Source: Bacillota bacterium
Lineage (GTDB): Bacteria; Bacillota; Clostridia; Ch29
NCBI GenBank assembly: GCA_013540605.1
Contig: JABVCK010000028.1
Location: 62,001-126,000, forward strand
DNA: 64,000 bases
Direction of reading: 5' to 3'
Position numbers and translations under genes: made by a program
The notes under the pieces: model-generated
The model's database searches: none
Told to the model about the DNA's origin: nothing
Seen by the model: only the letters and a program-made list of their open reading frames with translations
In this document: piece by piece, positions 56,006-64,000 of the stretch
How positions within the stretch are numbered: the first letter of the stretch is position 1
How the letters are laid out: each line of letters begins with the position of its first letter

Positions 56006-56641
56006 GTGATTTATTGTGCTATTATTGGAGATATCGTACAATCACGGAAAATTGAAGATAGGCAATTAATACAAGATAGGTTTATTGGTACTATTGATAG
56101 GATAAACCAAAATTACAATAACTTCATTGCCTCAAATTTTACAATAACATTAGGTGATGAATTCGAAGGGCTCTTATTTAGTCCTTCAAAGAGTTATGAA
56201 ATTATTGAAGCAGTAAAAAAACAAATGGCTCCAACGCAGTTGGTATTCGGAGTTGGGATCGGAACTATGAGTACCCAGTTTTCTAAAAACACTTCTTTAG
56301 GTTCAGATGGACCAGCATTCCATTACGCCAGAAAAATGGTTAATAGAGCAAAAAAGAAAAAACCTTCTATATGCTATTATTCAAACTCACCAGAAGATGA
56401 GTTGATTAATTCATTAATATATTTTATTGAATCTTGCACTTTTGAACAGACAAAAAGACAGAAACAAATAATAGATTTATATGAGGCCGGACATTCTCAA
56501 GAAGATATAGCAAATCTAGTTAAAATCAAGCAGCCAAGTGTATCAGAACATATTAATAACGGATTTTATCATGAAATTAAAGCTGCTAAATTGAGTATTT
56601 TTAGCTTCCTTAAAGATAAATATGAGGAATATGGGTCTTAG
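56006..56641 (+). CDS. SatD-family protein
   Basis: A 211-residue protein of the SatD family: YCAIIGDIVQSRKIEDRQLIQD at the N-terminus, FTITLGDEFEGLLFSP, VFGVGIGTMST, and a C-terminal winged-helix-like segment (RQKQIIDLYEAGHSQEDIANLVKIKQPSVSEHINNG). The GD and GDEF motifs recall nucleotidyl-cyclase-like folds, but no activity is known. GTG 56006 follows AGGGGGTATTAACA. It precedes a DUF3307 gene, the usual partner (SatE-like). Confidence 0.85.
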   Translation: MIYCAIIGDIVQSRKIEDRQLIQDRFIGTIDRINQNYNNFIASNFTITLGDEFEGLLFSPSKSYEIIEAVKKQMAPTQLVFGVGIGTMSTQFSKNTSLGSDGPAFHYARKMVNRAKKKKPSICYYSNSPEDELINSLIYFIESCTFEQTKRQKQIIDLYEAGHSQEDIANLVKIKQPSVSEHINNGFYHEIKAAKLSIFSFLKDKYEEYGS

Positions 56642-56652
56642 GGTGTACAAGC

Positions 56653-56724
56653 TATACCCATGAATATAGGGTTTACAACCTATATTCATGGGTATAGGGT
56701 TTACAACCTATATTCATGGGTATA
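56653..56724. repeat. Compound inverted and 28-bp tandem repeat
   Basis: TATACCCATGAATATAGG (56653-56670) pairs with CCTATATTCATGGGTATA (56679-56696) across GTTTACAA. The second arm plus spacer is then duplicated as a tandem unit of 28 bp (56679-56706 and 56707-56724). A hairpin can form with either copy. It separates the SatD and DUF3307 genes. Confidence 0.85.
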
Positions 56725-56788
56725 GGGTCTATATCTGTTATTGGGGAAGTACAAATTTAATGATTTGGGCCTGTAGGGGGGTAATCTT

Positions 56789-57565
56789 TTGTATTTAAAT
56801 TATTGTATTTCGGTACTTCTATTAGCCCACGTTCTTACGGATTTCTATTTTCAAAGCGATAATATGACAGACTCAAAACAAACCGATAAACATGTACTTG
56901 CTATCCATAGTGCCATATTCTTCATTACTAGTTTAATACTGTTAATTCCTGTAATTAGTATGAAGATACTAGTTCTTATATCTCTTCTATCAATTTCCCA
57001 CTTTGCCCTAGACTTTGCCAAGATAAAACTTTGTAACAAGGCCAATAATTTCTCTATTCCTCTATTCACATTAGATCAAGTGTGTCATGTGCTTGCTGTT
57101 ATCGGTTTAACCCCATTTTTTAGTTCAGCAGGTTTAAACATAACTTCTATTAATTTTTGGACTTTCATTGTTAAGTACTACCCTTTTCTCAAATATATAA
57201 CCCTTATCAAACTAATCAATTATATAGTGCTATTAATCTTCTATCTGTTTATTGTTAATGGTGGATCAATAATAGTAAAATTGTTTCTTAATACATACAA
57301 CAGTTTAAAGAATGAACCTGAAGAAATAAATATAAATGCGGGAAGTCTTATTGGCAAACTCGAAAGAATAATTATATTAACTCTTGTAATTAATGGCTAC
57401 TACAATGCTATTGGATACGTAATTGCTGCAAAATCTATAGCCAGATATAAGAAACTCGAGGATGATAAACAATTCGGAGAATATTATCTAGTTGGTACTC
57501 TTTTAAGTGTGCTAATTGCTTTAGTATTTGGACTGATTTATAACTTCATTTACAAATTCATGTAA
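56789..57565 (+). CDS. DUF3307 membrane protein (SatE-like)
   Basis: A 258-residue integral membrane protein with about seven helices; LLLAHVLTDFYFQSDNMTDSK and LLSISHFALDFAKIKLCNK are the DUF3307 hallmarks with polar residues inside helices. Start is TTG at 56789 behind AGGGGGG. It pairs with the SatD gene. Function unknown; the pair is known near phage or stress genes in other Bacillota. Confidence 0.82.
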   Translation: MYLNYCISVLLLAHVLTDFYFQSDNMTDSKQTDKHVLAIHSAIFFITSLILLIPVISMKILVLISLLSISHFALDFAKIKLCNKANNFSIPLFTLDQVCHVLAVIGLTPFFSSAGLNITSINFWTFIVKYYPFLKYITLIKLINYIVLLIFYLFIVNGGSIIVKLFLNTYNSLKNEPEEININAGSLIGKLERIIILTLVINGYYNAIGYVIAAKSIARYKKLEDDKQFGEYYLVGTLLSVLIALVFGLIYNFIYKFM

Positions 57566-57937
57566 GCTAAATTGTAAAAATAAGTTATTTAATGCATAGT
57601 GCTAATTGGAACATCATAATTAGAATGAGGCGGAAAAAATTGTAGAAGCGGCGGAAAAGATAAATGAGTTATTGAGGCACTATAAGCAATTAACACCCCC
57701 GCCTCGGCAGCCTCTATCGTTCCGTTCGTATGTTAACTTCAATTCCATACTCTTCAAATATTTTTATTAATCTATTATAATATGGTCAATTACAAACAAT
57801 CTTCTAACTACGAGGCTAACGATATTACTTTTACCAAAGTTGGTGAACACACAGAAAGGATAGTATAATTAAAGACTTGGAAAAGTATAAGTATCAAATA
57901 ATTTCCCGTTCGACATGAATGGGTATAACCCTGTCGA

Positions 57938-57971
57938 TAAACTGGTGGATACTATTGAACACCAGTTTATT
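57938..57971. repeat. Hairpin in a gene-free spacer
   Basis: ATAAACTGGTG / CACCAGTTTAT around a 12-nt loop. It lies in the 510-bp gap 57566-58075, which otherwise carries only a short coding-like remnant (EAEKIVEAAEKINELLRHYK, about 57625-57690). Confidence 0.5.
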
Positions 57972-57984
57972 TTCGTGATAACGT

Positions 57985-59448
57985 ATAATATTTTTCACAC
58001 AATTGCATAAAGGCAACTCCTAGTGTAAATTGGAGATGACAAATAACCAAAAACACCGAAAAGGAGAATGCCTTTATGTCTGAGAAAATTATACACCTAA
58101 ATGAGGAAGCTTTAAAGCAGGACCTAAGTGAAATTATAAGAGGAACAGTGGAAGAAACACTTAATCATCTGCTGGATGCAGAAGCAGAACGGATCATAGG
58201 AGCTGGGAAATATGAAAGAAGCTCAGAGAGAATGGACACCCGTGCCGGACACTACAAGAGAAAGCTTCATACAAAAGCTGGAGAAGTAGAATTAAAGGTA
58301 CCAAAACTGAGGCACTTGCCGTTTGAAACAGCTATCATAGAAAGGTATAAACGCCGGGAAAGCAGTATAGAAGAAGCCTTGATAGAAATGTACCTTGCAG
58401 GAGTTTCGGTGCGCAGGGTTGAAGATATAACCGAAGCCTTGCGGGGGACAAAAGTCTCAGCAGGAACCATAAGCAATCTTAATCAAAAAGTATACGAGCA
58501 TATAGAAGCATGGCGTAACCGGAGATTAAAAGGGAGTTATCCATATGTCTACCTGGATGGTATATACCTCAAAAGGAACTGGGGTGGGCAGGTGGAAAAT
58601 GTGTCTGTCCTGGTAGCATTGGCAGTAGATCAAGATGGATATAGAGAAATCATAGGAGCATCCGAAGGTTCCAAAGAGGACACAGAAAGCTGGCTTGGGT
58701 TTCTAAGGAGCTTGAAAGAAAGAGGACTAAACGGTACAAAGCTCTTCGTAGGGGACAAATGCCTTGGGCTTGCAGATGCGATAAACGAGGTATTTCCCCA
58801 GGCTAAATATCAGCGCTGTGTAGTACATTTTTACAGGAACGTATTCTCAGTCACACCCCATAGCAAAATGGCAGATGTGGCAGCGATGCTTAAAGCCATA
58901 CACGCCCAGGAAGACATAGAAAGTGCTCTTGAAAAAGCAAATCAGTTATAGAAAAGCTAAAATCCATGAAGCTTCCTGAAGCAGCAAAAAAGATAGAAAC
59001 CGGTATAAAAGAAACCTTAACATACATGAACTTTCCAAGAAAGCACTGGACAAGGATAAGAACAAACAACGGAATAGAACGCGTCATGAAGGAGATACGC
59101 CGGCGTACCAGATTTGTAGGAAGCTTTCCAGACGGTCATTCGGCATTGATGCTGGTATGCGCAAGGCTCAGGCATATTTGCAGCACTTCATGGGGAGAAA
59201 AAATGTATTTGAATGTAGGCTTATTGGAAACAGCCGATATCAATGCCGAGCAGGATGTAGGATAATCATTCCGGCAATTATGGTAAACCAGCTGTCTGTA
59301 CCTGTCAAGGCAAGGTGAACCGCGCCCGGAGGTCGCGGCCTTGACAGCCACAGCCTAGCTGGTTTTAGGGATAGCCAACGGAATGATTCCCATAATGTCA
59401 CTCCACGGGAGTGCCATAACAAATGTGCGAAAAATTCTTGACACTACC
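57985..59448 (+). mobile_element. IS256-family insertion sequence
   Basis: The right end, read inward, is GGTAGTGTCAAGAATTTTTCGCACA...GGCACTCC; the left side at 57987 onward reads AATATTTTTCACACA...GGCAACTCC. The similarity of the two inner parts defines the element, though the outermost 14 bp of the left end have diverged. The right spacer carries a TGTCAAGGC / GCCTTGACA stem (about 59308-59353). Confidence 0.7.
58076..59265 (+). pseudogene. IS256-family transposase, one-base frameshift
   Basis: A mutator-type DDE transposase of about 396 residues. The N-terminal part (292 codons) includes YVYLDGIYLK (first Asp), FVGDKCLGLADAI (second Asp) and YQRCVVHFYRNV. After ALEKANQ the frame ends; GCAAATCAGTTATAG needs one more G (CAGGTTATAG) to continue as VIEKLKSMKLPEAAKK, and the second part (from about 58948) holds IERVMKEIRRRTRFVGSFPDG with the catalytic Glu. 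One-base contraction of GG at about 58947. Otherwise intact. Confidence 0.88.
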
Positions 59449-59488
59449 CAAAAAACGGTGACACGTTAAAGATGTACATAGCAACGGT

Positions 59489-60393
59489 TTACCCTTTCGT
59501 TCTCAGGTATTCATAGGATACCCGCTGCAATGCGGTAATAAAAAGTTTGAAATAGTCGCCGATAAAATCAGGATAAAAATAACAAAGTGTATTGAGGAAA
59601 CTATCTATGTATTCCTTTGACACATCCTGTATACGCGTAAATGGGTCGAGAAAAGGTTTTATACATTCGTTGCCGTAGCGTGTTACCAGCATTTCAAGGT
59701 TTCTTCAAAATCTCTGTATTGCCAGCAAGAATCATAAGACCGCGAAAGCATCTCTTGCTTTATTGTTTCTTTGACGTTATGACTACCAATTACTATGTTT
59801 ATTCCCGCCATTGCAAGTGTGTGATCATGATAGGGGAAAGCATCCGTGGTGTCTACCCGATAGATGCATCTGTCGGAAGCCAATAATACCTCAAAGCTGT
59901 CTCCTTCTATGAACATATCATACATTGCGCGGTATCGGAAATAATCCTGCCAGTTAAGAGCTTGTTCGCGTATGATCTGATAGGACGGATTTTCATCTAT
60001 CAAATCGAGAAATCTAGTGGCCAATATGTACTCAGTTTTGAAATAGTTGCGCTTTTCACCATCTGATATTTGGAATAGTTTGGCTTCTGGCATTTTAACA
60101 TCCATCGCTTGTGCGAGTTTCGTATAAACAAATTCATTAGCAGCACAATCGCAAAAGGCATGCTTAACAAGATATCGCTTCGTCCGATCGGTTTCTAGTT
60201 TTGCAAGAAGTAGTACTCCACTATCTCCAATACGGTCAAGGGGCTTAATGGATGAAAAGACAAAATCTTTTGTTTGGAGTACATCAGGTGACGCAAGAGG
60301 AGGCTTGATACGGTTCTCCTTTTCTTTGTCCTCCATTCGAGATCGCTTCATACCCCGTTTGATTACTTGCGCTTGCCACTTTGAAAGCTCCAT
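59489..60393 (-). pseudogene. HipA-like kinase, one-base frameshift near the C-terminus
   Basis: The 5' part (60393-59683) encodes 236 residues of a HipA/CtkA-like kinase: SIKPLDRIGDSGVLLLAKLE, RYLVKHAFCDCAANEFVYTKLAQAM and MPEAKLFQI form a HipA-like N-lobe with Lys and Glu; DRCIYRVDTTDAFPYHD contributes a catalytic-type Asp. It stops after DFEETLKCW. Adding one A to the AAA run near 59693 (GAAAATGCTGGTA) joins DFEETLK to MLVTRYGNECIKPFLDPFTR, a 67-residue C-terminus that ends the domain. The gene lies 42 bp after the SIR2-NACHT reading frame on the same strand. Family call is by motif only. Confidence 0.65.
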
Positions 60394-60435
60394 AGACGAG
60401 TCCTCCTGTTGATACTGGATTGCCTGTTCGCTATT

Positions 60436-62241
60436 TTATCGGCTTATGTAACGAGTACCTTGCTTTTCTCCCGCTTTTTCGAGAATACGATGCACATTGT
60501 TCTGCAACACTGCGTTGTCTTCCGCAAAAAGTGGCATTAATGTTGATGTAATAAACTCTTTGTCAGCGATGTTGGCAAGAAGAATTTCGTCATCAAAAGA
60601 AACATCTTCCACATAACGGTATACTCGTAGATTCTCTATCATAAACGCCAACTCTAGCGGTGTAAAATTTTTCAAGGTCAAGTCTTCCATACGATTGAGT
60701 ACATACAGATTAAAAAAGCATTGCGCCTCCTTGTTGGCAGTATGATAAAATGCCAAAAGATCATCCTTTCTCAGGTATTGTGCTATAAACATCCCGATAC
60801 GATATTTATCATATGCCACATCATCTGGCCTGTCTGTAAAGCTGTCCACAGAGATAACATTGCTAATAAGCTTTATGAAAACTGACAAGGATGGTTCGTA
60901 TAAAATATCTTTATTGTTTAAGTTGCCATCCACAAATTCAGCTAGTGCTCCAAGTCTTTGTTGATCCAATAAATTAGCTATTATATTATCTGCATATTCC
61001 GCCCAATCGAATTCATCAAAGACTCCTATCAGATCGAAAGGCAGTTTATTAAAGTAAAGCATCTCTCCATATAAACTGCGGAAAGACTTTTTTCTATTTT
61101 TTCCTATAGTATAAAGGTACGTCAACCGCACGATCCCATCGCTACATTTCAGAGATGCGCGAACCTCTTTTGCAAATTGAGGGCATTTCTGATAAAGCGT
61201 ATAGATTAAATTAATTACCCATTTATGATCTTGTTTCAGATTATCATCTTCCAACATGTTTGATAGATAAGACAAAAACACTCCGTCAACTTTGCTAAAT
61301 TGAAAGTTTTTAGAATGATACTCAGCGAGAGAAAATGCAGGACAAACTGCTTCGGCAAAGCCATTTTTTATCAAATCAAGACATTGATCAAACGCTTCTT
61401 GCGATTGATCATTAGAAAGGATATCGATAAATATATTTCTTTGCAACGTGTTCAATTGATTGAGCGACTTAAAAATCGCAATAATATCATCTAGTTGAAA
61501 GTTCTGCGCTAGTGTATCAAAACCATAAGATAAACCCTTTTCATTTTCTTCAAACTCAATCTCTACATCTCCTAGTCTGACTAATATTTGTTTGTATTCC
61601 TCAAGAGTTATATAATCGCTCAATGCAGCTCCAAGTTGTTCCGAGTAATTGTAGTCCTGGATTGAAAGGTTGCTGAACATTTCTTCTAGCAGTTCTGCTT
61701 TCACATTGTATTTACAGGCACGAAGCAAACCTTCGGCTGCCAATCCGCCGATAATATCTTTGCAGGCCATCAGTTTGCGTAGCAAGGGTTCATGTACTGG
61801 CATGACGGGGATCTCTCTAAAATGTTCTGCTAGTTCCATCCAATAATCCCAACTTGCCTGCAGTGCACATGATATCAAACGCCAAAGAATTGTCGCCACA
61901 ATTTGTTCTAAGGAATGTTTAAGGTAGGCTGACGCCCGTATGGCGAGGATGCTGTCAATCTGTAGCAGCGTATCAAAATAACTTACCGTGTGCTCTTTAT
62001 CCAAAAAAACTGGAACATATAGCAGCACATAGTCCCAGCGTGCAGAGAGTAGTTGTTCATTCAATATCGTCTTGTCCTGTTCATATTGAATGGCTAGATA
62101 GCGTGCAGCTAAAAATTCTGTTATCGACTGATGGAAAAAGGAGAGGTCCTGCATAGAAATCGGAGCCATAAAGTACTGTGATTCAATTAGCCAATTAATT
62201 ATTACATCTGCATCAAACTCATAGCTATCATTTTTTATCAT
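60436..62241 (-). CDS. SIR2-NACHT protein, C-terminal part (separate frame)
   Basis: A 601-residue frame that completes the upstream SIR2-NACHT protein: DLSFFHQSITEFLAARYLAIQ (residues 28-48) is the conserved end of NACHT modules, and the remainder is a long helical, repeat-like sensor region of the type used by STAND NTPases to detect phage proteins. It begins at ATG 62241, inside the 10-bp repeat and overlapping the previous frame by 14 bp, without a clear ribosome binding site. I read it as the 3' half of one gene displaced by one frame; translational coupling of two proteins is the alternative. Confidence 0.8.
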   Translation of the reverse strand: MIKNDSYEFDADVIINWLIESQYFMAPISMQDLSFFHQSITEFLAARYLAIQYEQDKTILNEQLLSARWDYVLLYVPVFLDKEHTVSYFDTLLQIDSILAIRASAYLKHSLEQIVATILWRLISCALQASWDYWMELAEHFREIPVMPVHEPLLRKLMACKDIIGGLAAEGLLRACKYNVKAELLEEMFSNLSIQDYNYSEQLGAALSDYITLEEYKQILVRLGDVEIEFEENEKGLSYGFDTLAQNFQLDDIIAIFKSLNQLNTLQRNIFIDILSNDQSQEAFDQCLDLIKNGFAEAVCPAFSLAEYHSKNFQFSKVDGVFLSYLSNMLEDDNLKQDHKWVINLIYTLYQKCPQFAKEVRASLKCSDGIVRLTYLYTIGKNRKKSFRSLYGEMLYFNKLPFDLIGVFDEFDWAEYADNIIANLLDQQRLGALAEFVDGNLNNKDILYEPSLSVFIKLISNVISVDSFTDRPDDVAYDKYRIGMFIAQYLRKDDLLAFYHTANKEAQCFFNLYVLNRMEDLTLKNFTPLELAFMIENLRVYRYVEDVSFDDEILLANIADKEFITSTLMPLFAEDNAVLQNNVHRILEKAGEKQGTRYISR

Positions 62242-62254
62242 TTTTTATCATTTT
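62227..62254 (-). repeat. 10-bp tandem repeat (ATGATAAAAA) at the frame break
   Basis: On the minus strand GAAAATGATAAAAAATGATAAAAAATGATAGC contains the unit ATGATAAAAA twice plus a partial third copy. With one unit less, codons run VKMIKNDSYEF through the junction without a break. Confidence 0.9.
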
Positions 62255-64000
62255 CACTGCAAGTAATTCATATAACTCGACAACCCGAAATCTCTCTGTG
62301 CCCTTTTTGCAAAGATTGTATGCGAGTTCTTGGAAAACATCTTCCCAGACAAGACAATACTCAAAACTATCATTAAAAGCAGTGTTCAAGTAGTTAAAAT
62401 ACGACCAGAGAGGGCTGATAGGATTGGGATCGCTGTAAAATGTCAGCTTACCTTGTTTAAGTAGATTAAAAAACAGCGGCTTTTGAAAATGCGCAAAGAA
62501 TTCTTCTTGGTTGCGATCCGGCATTGTATAGCCGCGTTGCTCCAAGAATTCTCCCACATAGTCCTTTTCTATTTCTAATAAATGGTATTCAGGGAGATAA
62601 AGATTATCCAGAGGTTCTTTGAAGCGCGACGCAATAACAACAGTATTTTCGTAGTTATACTTTTTTAATTCATGTAAACATGCGTGATTATCGAGAAACT
62701 TCTTATCAACTTCGTTAAATGAGTCTAGAAGTAAAATTATTTTATTGTTTTCTATCCAATCCATGATGGGTATCCCTTCCGGCAACTGCGACTCGATCAT
62801 GGTACGAAGGGTACCCTTGCCGGAATAGCCCTTTAAATCTATGTAAATTGGAATTTTAGGAAACGTATTCTCTTTAGGGTTTATGCACCATTTTTGTAGC
62901 TTCTCGGCAATTTTAGTGCAATATTGTCTAAGAAAGAATGTCTTTCCAGCCCCGGGATTCCCTGTTAAAATAAAACTTTGAGACGTTGTATTTTGCACAT
63001 CTAAAGAAGAAACATGATCAAAATAAGAACCATCTGCTTTATACCTCTTGAGCATAAGAGGAAACACTATGTCTCCAGGAGTTTTAAATTGCTGTATTAG
63101 ATACCTGGCATAACGCTCTAACTTAAGTTTTTGATTCGAAGTAATCCAAGCGCCTTTCCTTTGTAGTTTCTGCGGAAAGGCCTTTTGAAGGTTTTTCTTA
63201 TTTTTTGTTATAAGGCTCCTCAATAATGGTAGTAAAGAACTATAATCACGCCCATTTTCTGTATGGAGGGTCTCGTAGCTTAAAATCTGAATTCCATAGT
63301 TTAAAAACCAGTAATCTCTCTCGATATTAGAAACATCTGCGACGATGGCGAAGTGATCGCGTGGATTATGCTTGAACTCATTTTTGATTTTACCAATAAT
63401 ATGGAGGAAATCCGGATCAGTCAAACCAAAGCCGATAAAAACGATTGTGCGAGTGAGCAATAGCGTTTCAAGAGTTCTATATACATATGCTTTATCGCCA
63501 TTTTCATATAGACGTTGATATTGCTCAGCGGAAAGAATAATACTTTCACAGTTTCCAACATCTCCGTGTGGCTTGAAAATAAAGTTCTTTTTTCTAATGT
63601 GAACTATTGCCGCACAATCCATTGCCTTTCGATTGCTTACTACCTCGTATTGCTCTAACAGTCCGCGTTGTTGTAATGTTTGCTCTAAAAGCGAATCATA
63701 GTTTGTCGTGATATAGCAAGATGAACCCAAGTCAGCTATGAGTTCATGGATCAAATGCGGCTTTGCAGCATCAACTCGGCAAGATGAACGTATGAAATTG
63801 GCAAATTCGTCTTCATTGAGTATATTACGACCAATTCCAGCCGCAATAAGGGGCTGGGTATCTTTGTAAAAACGAACATCTGCCGAGCTAATACCCTTAT
63901 TTTCTATGAATGCAACCAGTTCATCTAAAAGTCTCTGCCAACTCGGCAATCCTGACCAAGCGGAAACCCCGGAACCAATAAATAAAACAGTCCCCTCGTT
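62228..64000 (-). CDS. SIR2-NACHT NTPase, N-terminal part (runs off right edge)
   Basis: The N-terminal SIR2_2 NADase domain shows TVLFIGSGVSAWSGLPSW (nucleotide loop), SCYITTNYDSLLEQ, FIFKPHGDV with the catalytic-type His and FIGFGLTDPDF. After about residue 290 comes a NACHT NTPase: SFILTGNPGAGKTFFLRQYC (Walker A) and KIILLLDSFNEV (Walker B), then winged-helix and helical parts to the stop AVKMIKNDKK. In known defence proteins (SIR2-STAND, Avs5-like; SIR2-NACHT), sensing by the NTPase triggers NAD+ depletion and cell death. The initiation codon lies beyond position 64000. The frame ends within a 10-bp repeat where the C-terminal half continues in another frame. Confidence 0.9.
   Translation of the reverse strand, partial: NEGTVLFIGSGVSAWSGLPSWQRLLDELVAFIENKGISSADVRFYKDTQPLIAAGIGRNILNEDEFANFIRSSCRVDAAKPHLIHELIADLGSSCYITTNYDSLLEQTLQQRGLLEQYEVVSNRKAMDCAAIVHIRKKNFIFKPHGDVGNCESIILSAEQYQRLYENGDKAYVYRTLETLLLTRTIVFIGFGLTDPDFLHIIGKIKNEFKHNPRDHFAIVADVSNIERDYWFLNYGIQILSYETLHTENGRDYSSLLPLLRSLITKNKKNLQKAFPQKLQRKGAWITSNQKLKLERYARYLIQQFKTPGDIVFPLMLKRYKADGSYFDHVSSLDVQNTTSQSFILTGNPGAGKTFFLRQYCTKIAEKLQKWCINPKENTFPKIPIYIDLKGYSGKGTLRTMIESQLPEGIPIMDWIENNKIILLLDSFNEVDKKFLDNHACLHELKKYNYENTVVIASRFKEPLDNLYLPEYHLLEIEKDYVGEFLEQRGYTMPDRNQEEFFAHFQKPLFFNLLKQGKLTFYSDPNPISPLWSYFNYLNTAFNDSFEYCLVWEDVFQELAYNLCKKGTERFRVVELYELLAVKMIKNDKK

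Noticed and set aside
62228-62250. Programmed -1 frameshift in the SIR2-NACHT gene at the A6 runs
   Set aside because: The second frame is +1 relative to the first, so -1 slippage on the A runs would not reach it; a 10-bp repeat difference explains it better.

Overview
The window looks like chromosomal DNA of a spore-forming, low-to-mid GC Bacillota of class Clostridia. The evidence is the clostridial proteostasis order tig-clpP-clpX-lonB-lonA-ysxC, spore-coat genes (cotE-like, two cotS-like kinases, a cotSA-like glycosyltransferase, a Spo0E-like phosphatase), a GEMM-I c-di-GMP riboswitch, and frequent TTG/GTG starts behind strong GGAGG-type ribosome binding sites. I cannot name genus or species.

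Layout. 1-5 kb: a doubly damaged ABC exporter gene running off the left edge, a CAP-domain fragment, a DUF4392 (D-glutamate-cyclase-like) gene, a patatin-like phospholipase and an EamA transporter. 5-13.5 kb: the intact proteostasis block on the minus strand. 13.5-21 kb: tRNA-Gly, a DUF1540 protein, fragments of an NhaC antiporter and a sigma-54 activator, a Spo0E-like protein, an HD-GYP phosphodiesterase, tRNA-Leu, a broken LysM/GH18 gene, thymidine kinase, and the riboswitch above a broken transglutaminase gene. 21-26.3 kb: an RND efflux operon with its TetR regulator. 26.3-28.3 kb: a decayed sipW/tasA-like/class D sortase operon. 28-36 kb: spore-coat and sugar genes, interrupted by an IS110 element. 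36-53.3 kb: a catabolic and transport island with a PrpR-type sigma-54 activator, DUF401 permease, pxpBCA 5-oxoprolinase, TRAP-TAXI transporter, MmgE/PrpD protein, malic enzyme, two-subunit class I fumarase and a TIM-barrel protein, split by a DDE insertion sequence. 53.3-59.5 kb: a GyrI-like protein, an IS3 element, a SatD/DUF3307 pair and an IS256 element. 59.5-64 kb: an AT-rich defence locus with a SIR2-NACHT NTPase (running off the right edge) and a HipA-like kinase.

Two themes stand out. First, accessory genes are broken by internal deletions, some apparently between short direct repeats (11 bp in the LysM/GH18 gene), while housekeeping genes are intact. Several other genes carry a one-base contraction in a short homopolymer, so either active gene decay or residual assembly indels must be considered. 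Second, the SIR2-NACHT coding sequence is split exactly at a 10-bp tandem repeat; removing one unit restores one continuous protein, which suggests an OFF state of a slippage-switchable anti-phage gene.

All intergenic spacers between about 4.9 and 34.4 kb that lack other content are filled by the same degenerate CTAGGT/CAGTT/GTAGTT-like short repeats, a second genome-wide feature of this organism.
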